From positions 1 to 6,451 of the forward strand of contig QHZV01000053.1 in NCBI GenBank assembly GCA_003224785.1: a DNA stretch of 6,451 bases. The letters run 5' to 3'. The translations under genes were made by a program, and so were the position numbers. The DNA comes from Acidobacteriota bacterium. Its GTDB lineage: Bacteria > Acidobacteriota > Terriglobia > Terriglobales > Acidobacteriaceae. The notes beneath the pieces were generated by a model. That model saw only the letters and a list, made by a program, of their open reading frames with translations. It was not told where the DNA came from and made no database searches. Positions 1 through 6,293 of the stretch are shown in pieces (position 1 is the first letter of the stretch; each line of letters opens with the position of its first letter).

Positions 1-203
1 ATTACTGTGACGGCGTACTGCTGGTGGTGCGCTCCAACAGCACTCCAGTGGACGCGGCTAAAAGGGCGAGAAGGGAATTCGCCGAAAAGAATGTAGTAGG
101 CGTCGTCCTGAACGGCATTAGTTCCGAACTTTCGCCTTATTCGCAGTACTACTATCCGGCTTACGGGGCGCCGGCCAACATCGAGACGACTAACCGAGGG
201 TAA
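1..203 (+). CDS. C-terminal end of a bacterial tyrosine kinase (Wzc/CpsD-like), 5' partial
   Basis: The reading frame is open from base 3 to the TAA at 201-203 and gives the last 66 residues of a protein whose start lies outside the window. The segment begins with DGVLLVVRSNSTPVDAAKRA and continues with NVVGVVLNGI. These match the last two beta strands of the BY-kinase/MinD-like ATPase fold in CpsD, CapB and Wzc proteins, after the Walker B region. A Tyr-rich tail follows (five Tyr, codons at 138-164, YSQYYYPAY). In this family such tails are autophosphorylated and control polymerisation and export of the polysaccharide. Whether the missing part carries a Wzz-type membrane domain cannot be seen. 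The stop lies 4 bases before the next start, so the two genes are probably co-transcribed. Family call is fairly firm; the ATP-binding motifs are outside the window. Confidence 0.82.
   Translation, partial: YCDGVLLVVRSNSTPVDAAKRARREFAEKNVVGVVLNGISSELSPYSQYYYPAYGAPANIETTNRG
196..200 (+). promoter_or_regulatory. Ribosome binding site for the GTG start at 208
   Basis: GAGGG sits 7 bases before the GTG at 208, inside the last codons of the kinase gene. It supports the non-ATG start of the sugar transferase, which also begins with the family-typical MIRLFN sequence at that point. Confidence 0.6.
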
Positions 204-207
204 TCAC

Positions 208-1542
208 GTGATTCGGCTCTTCAACGTCTATTACCCCATCCGCACGCTGGTGCTCCTTGGAGGAGAGGCGTTGCTGGTTTGGACTTCCTTTATGATGGCC
301 GCGATTCTGCGGCATCCGGAAGACTACTACGTAGTGCTCAATTACGAGGGCGGCTATTTAAAGGTCCTGGTTGCGACGGTTGCGGTGCTCGTATTTTCAC
401 ATCTATTCGATCTGTATGAGCCTGGCCGTTGGAGCGCGCGCGGTGAACTCTATTTTCGGCTGCTACTGGTGCCTGGAATACTCGCGCTGGCACTGGGTGC
501 TTTGGCTTACGTGTTTCCTCGAGTGCTGTTAGGCAACAACGCCGCGGTTCTGGGCTTGATGCTTGTGACGGTAGCTCTGTTCGGGTGGCGGATGATGTAT
601 GCCTGGCTGTCGCAACGTCCGTATCTGCGTGAGCGAGTCTATGTGCTTGGAACTGGAGAACGTGCTCAACGGCTGGTGAATGGTTTGCGCACGCGGTCGG
701 AGCTGGGCATTCAGGTTTCCGGTTGGAGCGGAAACGTGGAAGGCGAGCTGACACGCGAGGCGATCGCCTTGCACCTGATGGAACTGATTCGAGAGCAGGG
801 CGTTCATCGCGTCATTGTGGCTATGTCGGACCGGCGCGGCACTCTCCCGGTGATGGAAATGCTGCAACTGAGATTGAGCGGCATAAAGATTGAAGAGGCC
901 ACTTCCTGGCTGGAAAAAATATCAGGCAGGATTGAACTGGACAATCTTTATCCGAGCTGGCTGATTTTTGCCGAAGGTTTTCGCTTCAGCGCCGGATTCC
1001 TGTTGCTGCGCCGCATCCTGGCTGTGATAGCTGCTGGGGTGCTTCTTCTGATCGTTCTCCCAATCCTCCCATTCGTAATTCTTGCCATCAAGCTAGACTC
1101 CCGCGGCCCGGTGTTGTACCGGCAAAAACGGGTTGGGCTGGCGGGGAAAGTTTTTCATTGTTACAAGTTTCGAACCATGCGCCAGGACGCTGAGGCCGAC
1201 ACCGGAGCCACCTGGGCGTTGGATGACGATCCGCGAATTACGAAGGTAGGGAAATTTCTGCGTACAACACGCCTGGACGAACTTCCTCAGCTTTGGTGTG
1301 TGCTTAAGGGCGACATGAGTTTTGTCGGCCCACGACCGGAGCGTCCGGAATTTGTGGAAATGCTGGCGAATGAAATCCCGTTCTACACGGTGCGCAACGC
1401 GGTGCGGCCCGGTATTACCGGATGGGCGCAGGTGAGATACAAATACGGCAATACCATCATCAAGAATATGTCTGCCGGCCTGGACATCATGATCATGTTC
1501 CAGACGATCAAAATTGTACTGATCGGCCGAGGTGCGCAATGA
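208..1542 (+). CDS. Polyprenyl-phosphate sugar-1-phosphate transferase, EpsB_2/PEP-CTERM-associated type
   Basis: This 444-residue membrane protein should catalyse the first step of repeat-unit assembly, moving a sugar-1-phosphate from a nucleotide sugar to undecaprenyl phosphate at the inner membrane. The start MIRLFNVYYPIRTLVLLGGE is typical of the EpsB_2 subgroup. Hydrophobic segments lie near residues 13-33, 52-67, 84-103 and 112-127. A Rossmann-like domain follows (VYVLGTGERAQRL, about 144-156), then a membrane helix at about 266-293. The catalytic bacterial sugar-transferase domain has LYRQKRVG (303-310), KFRTM (320-324), the D357-E358 dyad in RLDELPQLW, GDMSFVGPRPE (368-378) and RPGITGWAQVRY (400-411). 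Oddity: after KYG (412-414) the protein goes almost directly to IKNMS (418-422). Relatives usually have about 14-16 more residues here, including a conserved YDLxYI motif. The sugar specificity cannot be read from sequence. Confidence 0.92.
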   Translation: MIRLFNVYYPIRTLVLLGGEALLVWTSFMMAAILRHPEDYYVVLNYEGGYLKVLVATVAVLVFSHLFDLYEPGRWSARGELYFRLLLVPGILALALGALAYVFPRVLLGNNAAVLGLMLVTVALFGWRMMYAWLSQRPYLRERVYVLGTGERAQRLVNGLRTRSELGIQVSGWSGNVEGELTREAIALHLMELIREQGVHRVIVAMSDRRGTLPVMEMLQLRLSGIKIEEATSWLEKISGRIELDNLYPSWLIFAEGFRFSAGFLLLRRILAVIAAGVLLLIVLPILPFVILAIKLDSRGPVLYRQKRVGLAGKVFHCYKFRTMRQDAEADTGATWALDDDPRITKVGKFLRTTRLDELPQLWCVLKGDMSFVGPRPERPEFVEMLANEIPFYTVRNAVRPGITGWAQVRYKYGNTIIKNMSAGLDIMIMFQTIKIVLIGRGAQ

Positions 1543-1555
1543 GCGGGTGCGCGGC

Positions 1556-2731
1556 ATGAAGTGGGTTTTCTGGAGTTCGGCGGCTATTGTGGCGTACACC
1601 TACTGCGGGTATCCGGCATGGTTGTGGCTGCGCTCGCGGCTACGTCAAATTCCAGTAACGGCTGAAGCATCTACGCCTTCGATTTCGGTTGTGATAGTCG
1701 TCCGTAACGAAGCCGGAGTTCTTGAACGCAAGCTGAAGAACTTGCTGGACCTGGATTATCCACACGAGCTGAGTGAGATTATAGTCGTTTCGGATGGTTC
1801 CTCTGACGCGACAAACCAAATCCTGAACTACCACTCGGCGGATTGCCGGGTGCGAATCGTTTTCAAGCCAGAATCGCGAGGCAAGGCCGCTTGCCTGAAT
1901 GATGCGATTGCTACAGCTCGTGGCGAAATTATTGTGTTTACCGACGCACGGCAGCAAATTGAGGCCGGGGCTGTAAGACTCCTGGCGGGAAAATTTTCCG
2001 ATCCTAAGGTTGGCTGCGGTAGCGGCGAACTAATGCTTGGCGATCCGAGTGGTGGCGAGACGGCGCGCGGAATGGGCCTGTACTGGCGGATCGAGAAGAA
2101 GGTCCGCGAAATGGAGTCTGCCTCGGGTTCGGTTGTGGGGGCCACCGGCGCGCTCTACGCAGTAAGACGAACGCTCCTGGTGCCGGTCCCGGCGGATACA
2201 ATCCTCGACGACGTTTACGTCCCAATGCATGTCGCGCGTCAAGGCTTTCGGGTGATTTTCGTTCCCGAGGCGCGCGCCTGGGATGTCGCCGACCAGGGAG
2301 CCGAGCAAGAATTCTCCAGGAAAGTGCGGACGCTCAGCGGGAATTATCAGCTGCTGCAGCTAGCGCCATGGCTGCTGACCGCGCAGAATCCGTTGCGGTT
2401 CGAATTTGCAAGTCATAAGCTGCTTCGCCTGGTGGCTCCGTTCGTTTTGCTGGCGGCATTCATTTCTCCAATTCTCCTGCAGCAGTTGTTTTATCGCATT
2501 GCATTGGCCCTGCAAGTAGCATTCTACGCGCTGGGCATGCTTGCGTTATTGAACCTGGCGAGAGGACCGTTGGCGCGGATGGCTGACGCTTCGCGTACTT
2601 TCATCGTGCTCAATACCGCGGCCGCTGTTGCATTCCTAAACTTCGTTTTACGCCGAAAGATCGCCTGGTCGTCATCACGACCAGCGGAGAACGCCCGGGC
2701 AAGTGTGCAGGTGGTGGGAAGTGTCGACTAG
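1556..2731 (+). CDS. Membrane-bound family 2 glycosyltransferase
   Basis: A processive-type GT-A glycosyltransferase that would add a sugar to the lipid-linked unit on the cytoplasmic side of the inner membrane. I chose ATG 1556 (391 residues), which starts directly at the first membrane helix (MKWVFWSSAAIVAYTY). An in-frame GTG at 1532 would add 8 residues and overlap the previous gene by 11 bases. Numbered from 1556, the catalytic domain starts with SISVVIVVRNE (42-52) and has VVSDGSSD (77-84), RGKAACLNDAI (108-118) and the metal-binding-type FTDARQ (128-133). GATGALYAVRR (195-205), ILDDVYVPM (216-224) with the likely catalytic Asp pair, and RKVRTLSGNYQLL (255-267) follow. Hydrophobic segments near 293-308, 315-333 and 350-365 form the C-terminal membrane part. 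The donor and acceptor sugars are not recognisable. The C-terminal tail after RRKIAW is polar and short. Confidence 0.9.
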   Translation: MKWVFWSSAAIVAYTYCGYPAWLWLRSRLRQIPVTAEASTPSISVVIVVRNEAGVLERKLKNLLDLDYPHELSEIIVVSDGSSDATNQILNYHSADCRVRIVFKPESRGKAACLNDAIATARGEIIVFTDARQQIEAGAVRLLAGKFSDPKVGCGSGELMLGDPSGGETARGMGLYWRIEKKVREMESASGSVVGATGALYAVRRTLLVPVPADTILDDVYVPMHVARQGFRVIFVPEARAWDVADQGAEQEFSRKVRTLSGNYQLLQLAPWLLTAQNPLRFEFASHKLLRLVAPFVLLAAFISPILLQQLFYRIALALQVAFYALGMLALLNLARGPLARMADASRTFIVLNTAAAVAFLNFVLRRKIAWSSSRPAENARASVQVVGSVD

Positions 2732-2738
2732 CGCGGTG

Positions 2739-4061
2739 ATGAATTCGACGCAGGAAAAAAGAGGCGTGAAGGGCGCGGGCATGGCTTTCTTCTGGTTAAG
2801 CGCCTTTTATCTGGTGTATTGCGCCCGGCCTGAAGACTGGGTTGGCGGTATGGCGTTTCTCCCCTTGGCCAAGATCACCAGCGTTGGTGCCGTACTCGCG
2901 TTCATATTCGGCTCGGCAAAGGGCAGACGTAAATTTCGCGAGCTTCCCGTCGAAGCACATTTGCTGCTCGCCATAATTTTGATCCTCTTCGCTTCCTCGG
3001 CGATCTCCCCAGTATGGAGGGGGGGCGCCATTTCAAGAACCATGGACTTCGCAAAAGTCTGGGTGATTTGGATACTCACATTTTTGCTGGTGACGGACCT
3101 TTCGAGATTCCGGCGAATTGTTTTCATTCAGGCGGCTTCAGTTCCGCTCATAAGTATTCTTTCCATGGTGAAGGGCCGTCACACGGTGCGGTTGGAAGGC
3201 GTCCTAGGCGGTATGTATTCGAATTCGAATGATTTGGCATTTGCTATCGCGTTGTCGTTCCCTTTGTGCCTAATGTTTTTTCTGAGTACACGCAGCAAGT
3301 TTCGGAAAATGTTGTGGGCCGGTGGCATGGTCGCCATGGGAGCGGCCCTCATGATGACCGCCTCGCGGGGGGGATTGATTACCTTTTTGTGTACGGCGGT
3401 GGTTTGTCTTTGGCACTTCGGAGTAAAGGGCAAGCGCTTCTACTTGATCGCTGCCACCGGTTTTGCAGGGATCGTCCTGCTTGTTGTGGCAGGCGGGCCC
3501 ATGATGGACCGCTTGAGTACTCTGTGGGGCGGGAACAAAGGCAGACATCCTTTAGAGGAAATGCGGGCTGAGGCTTCGGTTGAGCAGCGCCAATTCGTGA
3601 TTGACAAGGCAATCGAAGGCATTGAGCACTATCCAATTCTGGGGATCGGTACCATGAATTTCGAGATTTACTCGACCGTTTGGCTGGAAGTGCATATGAC
3701 GTACTTGCAGATTGCGGTTGAGGGGGGAATTCCTTGCTTCATCTTATTTTTGGCGTTTTTCGCTCGCGGGTTTCTTAACCTCAGAAGGTTAAGCAAGCGC
3801 AAAGGCCTGACTCCAGAATTCAAGTTGTTCATTGGAGCTTTGAACAGCGTACTGGTGGGATTTATTGTTGGAGCGTTATTTTCACCTGAGGCCTATCAGT
3901 TCTTCCCCTTTTTCGCGGTGGCCTACACATCCACATTACTTGCGTATGTTCAGGCAAATGATCGCGCTGCTGTTGCGAGTTCGAGTCCTCAGCTGCAAAA
4001 ACCAGTTGGCCAACTCTCACCGACATTCGTGAACCGAGGAAGGATGCTGGTCAACCCGTAA
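2739..4061 (+). CDS. O-antigen ligase/polymerase-like membrane protein (Wzy_C/WaaL family)
   Basis: A hydrophobic protein of 440 residues with about ten or more predicted membrane segments. Family members polymerise lipid-linked repeat units or transfer glycan to an acceptor on the periplasmic face. The C-terminal half carries the family landmarks: TASRGG (207-212), a large loop (about 255-315) with IEHYPILGIGTMNF (295-308), then the EVHMTYLQIAVEGGIP stretch (317-332). The earlier YSNSNDLA (160-167) is also typical of ligases in exosortase-type clusters. The usual HN pair of the loop is H319-M320 here. Start: ATG 2739 lies 7 bases after the glycosyltransferase stop but has only a distant GGGAA (2716-2720). 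ATG 2781 has GAAGGG at the ideal distance and gives MAFFWLSAFYL as N-terminus, so the protein may be 14 residues shorter. A GTG at 2703 seems too far upstream. Ligase and polymerase cannot be told apart from sequence. Confidence 0.88.
   Translation: MNSTQEKRGVKGAGMAFFWLSAFYLVYCARPEDWVGGMAFLPLAKITSVGAVLAFIFGSAKGRRKFRELPVEAHLLLAIILILFASSAISPVWRGGAISRTMDFAKVWVIWILTFLLVTDLSRFRRIVFIQAASVPLISILSMVKGRHTVRLEGVLGGMYSNSNDLAFAIALSFPLCLMFFLSTRSKFRKMLWAGGMVAMGAALMMTASRGGLITFLCTAVVCLWHFGVKGKRFYLIAATGFAGIVLLVVAGGPMMDRLSTLWGGNKGRHPLEEMRAEASVEQRQFVIDKAIEGIEHYPILGIGTMNFEIYSTVWLEVHMTYLQIAVEGGIPCFILFLAFFARGFLNLRRLSKRKGLTPEFKLFIGALNSVLVGFIVGALFSPEAYQFFPFFAVAYTSTLLAYVQANDRAAVASSSPQLQKPVGQLSPTFVNRGRMLVNP
2768..2773 (+). 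promoter_or_regulatory. Possible ribosome binding site for alternative start ATG 2781
   Basis: GAAGGG lies 7 bases before ATG 2781, a better arrangement than anything in front of ATG 2739. It is the main reason to consider the shorter form of the ligase-like protein; it may also be a chance match inside codons for VKGAG. Confidence 0.35.
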
Positions 4062-4105
4062 ACCGGAACCACAACTATGAGACGCTTTCCGCTTCCGAGG
4101 CTGAA

Positions 4106-4840
4106 GTGATAACTGAAGAGATGCACCCGCTCGCCCAGAACCAAGGACCGAAAGCGCCAGGACCATTTACGGGTGCAAGCTGGGCAGCACAGTCGGAGGC
4201 CTATGCTCAGGCCATAGCTGAACACCTGCACCCCACGGCCCGGTGGCTTGACGCGGGCTGTGGATGGAGATTGCTGGAAGATGATATGGAGGCGATCGAA
4301 GACTGGCTGGTAGCGCAGTGCGGCACGATTTTCGGCATGGACATGGTAGTGAGCCATCACCGAAATATTCCGCAGCTTTTGGAGGGCTCGATTAATGCCC
4401 TGCCGCTCGCAGACGCCAGTCTTGATCTGGTCACGTGCAACATGGTGGTGGAGCATTTGGACGATCCAGCCAGAGCATTCGCTGAGATTGCCCGTTGCTT
4501 GAGGCCGGGCGGGGCTGTGGTTATCAATACGCCAAACCTGCTGAATTACGGAATCATCGCGAATGCCGTTGCCACGAAACTTCTGCCTGAGAAGTTGCGC
4601 TTGCGGCTGGTTCATACTTCCGACAGTCGGCCGCCGCAGGACATTTTCCCAGTGCGCTATCGAGCAAACACGTTAGCACGGCTGGTTCGGTTGCTAAGTG
4701 AGTGCGGGTTGAAGGTTCACAAGGCCTCGGGTCTGCGTCAACAACGACCCTTTATGCGGAAAGCGGCAAGGCTGGAAAAATTCCTGATGAAGCTGACGCC
4801 GAATTCAAGATTGCTGGTTTGCGCTTGCAAACCGGCCTAG
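4106..4840 (+). CDS. Class I SAM-dependent methyltransferase (Methyltransf_11-like)
   Basis: A soluble 244-residue protein that would move a methyl group from S-adenosylmethionine to an unknown acceptor, plausibly a sugar of the polysaccharide given the neighbours. The SAM-binding glycine motif is WLDAGCGWR (47-55). The second strand ends in IFGMD (75-79), and the acidic-aromatic region is LPLADASLDLVTCNMVVEHL (99-118). The post-motif LRPGGAVVINTPN (132-144) is classic for this fold. A C-terminal RLVRLLSECGLKV (192-204) and a final strand SRLLVCACKP complete it. The GTG start at 4106 has GAGG 5 bases upstream; ATG 4121 is the alternative and costs only five residues. The stretch after GMD is about three residues shorter than I would expect. 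A 44-base gap separates it from the ligase gene. Confidence 0.87.
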   Translation: MITEEMHPLAQNQGPKAPGPFTGASWAAQSEAYAQAIAEHLHPTARWLDAGCGWRLLEDDMEAIEDWLVAQCGTIFGMDMVVSHHRNIPQLLEGSINALPLADASLDLVTCNMVVEHLDDPARAFAEIARCLRPGGAVVINTPNLLNYGIIANAVATKLLPEKLRLRLVHTSDSRPPQDIFPVRYRANTLARLVRLLSECGLKVHKASGLRQQRPFMRKAARLEKFLMKLTPNSRLLVCACKPA

Positions 4841-4856
4841 TAAGGATCAATTTCTC

Positions 4857-4899
4857 AAAGGAGTCACGGTTGGAGGTCGTCGAGGCAGTGAACCGCTAA
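4857..4899 (+). other. Shine-Dalgarno-like AAAGGAG with a nine-codon reading frame before the MBOAT gene
   Basis: The 76 bases between the methyltransferase and MBOAT genes contain AAAGGAG (4857-4863), the strongest ribosome-binding match I noticed in the window. A TTG codon follows 6 bases later at 4870, opening a frame of nine codons (LEVVEAVNR) that ends with TAA at 4897-4899, 17 bases before the MBOAT start. It could be a leader peptide that couples translation, the displaced binding site of the MBOAT gene, or chance. No homology is recognised. Confidence 0.25.
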
Positions 4900-4916
4900 G
4901 ACGACGTGCGCAATTC

Positions 4917-6293
4917 ATGCTCTTCGATACTCCCATATTCATTTTCTTCCTGACCGTAGTGGTCGCGGGCTATTGGTGCCTGAAGTTCCGCCGCCAGAGT
5001 AGATTTTTGCTGGTCGCCAGTTACTTTTTTTATGGCTGGTGGGACTGGCGTTTCCTATTACTGATGATCGCGATCAAGATCGCCGATACTGAAGACCCTC
5101 GAGTTCGCAAAAGTTTGCTGGTCCTCTCGCTAATTATCAACTTTTCGATTCTTGGATTTTTCAAGTATTTCAATTTTTTTGCAGACTCTCTAGTGGGCGC
5201 ATTATCCGGCATCGGCATACATGCCTCGCTGCCGGTCTTGCGAATCATTCTTCCGCCTGGAATTTCGTTTTACACGTTTCAGGAAGTCGCATACATCGTG
5301 GATGTGTACTCGGGAAAGCTGCCGGCGTCGCGGTCTTTTTTGGATTACGGATTATTTATCAGTCTGTTCCCGCATCTGATCGCCGGGCCAATTCAGCGGC
5401 CTTCGCATCTTTTGCCACAAGTACAAAAAGCGCGAGAGTGGGATTCGGAGAATGCATTTTCCGGGTTGCTACTGATCCTCGAAGGTCTGTTTCGAAAATG
5501 CGTTATTGCCGATAACTGTGCCCTCATCGCCAACGCCGCCTTTGGAGGATCGTTCGGCAAGCCTAGTCTGCCGGTGGCCTTGCTTGGCATGTATGCATTT
5601 GCGTGGCAGATATATGGAGACTTTAGCGGCTACAGCAGCATCGCGCGTGGCTGCGCGCAACTCATGGGATTTCACTTCATGGTCAACTTCCGGCAGCCTT
5701 ATTTCGCGGAGAGTATTCAGGATTTCTGGCGCCGCTGGCATATCAGCCTAAGCACTTGGCTGCGGGACTATCTTTATATTCCGCTGGGCGGAAATCGTCA
5801 TGGTGAACGCAAAACTTATCGCAATCTGATGCTGACGATGCTGTTGGGCGGGCTCTGGCATGGGGCCAATTGGAGTTTTGTGATTTGGGGCGGTTTGCAC
5901 GGCGGCGGACTTTCCGCGGAACGGAAATTCAGGAATGAAGCTGCCGCACGCGCGGGCGTAGTTTGGAAATGGCTGCGGCGGATTTTCATTTTCCACGTAG
6001 TTTGCCTTGCATGGATTTTCTTCCGAGCCCAATCGCTCTCGGCTGCCTGGGCGATGTTGAAAGGATTTGGGAGCTGGAGCTGGAGGCCAGAGTTTCCTTC
6101 GGCCTTCTTCTTCCTGGCGCTGTTCTCGTTGCCGTTATTGCTGCTTGATCTTTATTTGGAATCTTCCGGGGACGAATATTTCTTTGCCTCGGCTTCAGTA
6201 CGCCCGCGGGTTGCATTCGGACTTGCGTGCGCGCTGATCATCGCATTTTTGGGAGCGAACCAGGCGAATGCCTTTATCTATTTCCAATTCTAA
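4917..6293 (+). CDS. MBOAT-family O-acyltransferase (AlgI-like)
   Basis: A polytopic inner-membrane protein of 458 residues, related to AlgI, PatA and DltB, that passes acyl (usually acetyl) groups across the membrane for modification of an exported polysaccharide. Family landmarks in order: MLFDTPIFIFFL start, VASYFFYGWWDWRF (33-46), LGFFKYFNFF (79-88), LPPGISFYTFQEVAYIVDVY (112-131), LFPHLIAGPIQRP (150-162), GDFSGYSSIARG (234-245), FWRRWHISLSTWLRDYLYIP (270-289) and GGLWHGANWSFVIWGGLHG (311-329). H315 in the LWHGANW motif matches the proposed catalytic histidine of AlgI; H275 and H328 are also conserved positions. The end NAFIYFQF is typical, so the gene is complete. Oddity: between FLLLMIA (46-52) and IKIADTEDPRVRK (53-65) about nine or ten residues usual in relatives (the STxxDY region) are missing. 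ATG 4917 has no good ribosome binding site. The natural acyl acceptor is inferred from context only. Confidence 0.93.
   Translation: MLFDTPIFIFFLTVVVAGYWCLKFRRQSRFLLVASYFFYGWWDWRFLLLMIAIKIADTEDPRVRKSLLVLSLIINFSILGFFKYFNFFADSLVGALSGIGIHASLPVLRIILPPGISFYTFQEVAYIVDVYSGKLPASRSFLDYGLFISLFPHLIAGPIQRPSHLLPQVQKAREWDSENAFSGLLLILEGLFRKCVIADNCALIANAAFGGSFGKPSLPVALLGMYAFAWQIYGDFSGYSSIARGCAQLMGFHFMVNFRQPYFAESIQDFWRRWHISLSTWLRDYLYIPLGGNRHGERKTYRNLMLTMLLGGLWHGANWSFVIWGGLHGGGLSAERKFRNEAAARAGVVWKWLRRIFIFHVVCLAWIFFRAQSLSAAWAMLKGFGSWSWRPEFPSAFFFLALFSLPLLLLDLYLESSGDEYFFASASVRPRVAFGLACALIIAFLGANQANAFIYFQF

Noticed and set aside
1093..1599. Reverse-strand open frame of 168 codons
   Set aside because: It is antisense to the conserved catalytic domain of the sugar transferase and its translation resembles no family.
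2703..2738. GTG at 2703 as start of the ligase-like protein
   Set aside because: It would add MCRWWEVSTSAV from sequence shared with the glycosyltransferase end, has no good ribosome binding site and does not resemble family N-termini.
4077..4109. Ten-codon ATG frame (MRRFPLPRLK) whose TGA overlaps the GTG start of the methyltransferase
   Set aside because: It has a weak GGAA site and could couple translation, but such a short frame in a 44-base gap is easily chance and has no recognisable peptide.
3989..4615. Reverse-strand open frame of 208 codons
   Set aside because: It lies opposite the ligase end and the clearly recognisable methyltransferase, has low-complexity unrelated translation and no family motif; it is a shadow frame.
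4876..4905. Inverted repeat GTCGTC/GACGAC as a terminator between the methyltransferase and MBOAT genes
   Set aside because: Only 6 pairs with an 18-base loop and no T run after it; not a convincing Rho-independent terminator.
5025..5180. T7 runs at 5025-5031 and 5174-5180 as terminators or slippage sites
   Set aside because: They encode the Phe-rich membrane segments of the MBOAT protein (YFFYG and NFF); no stem precedes them.
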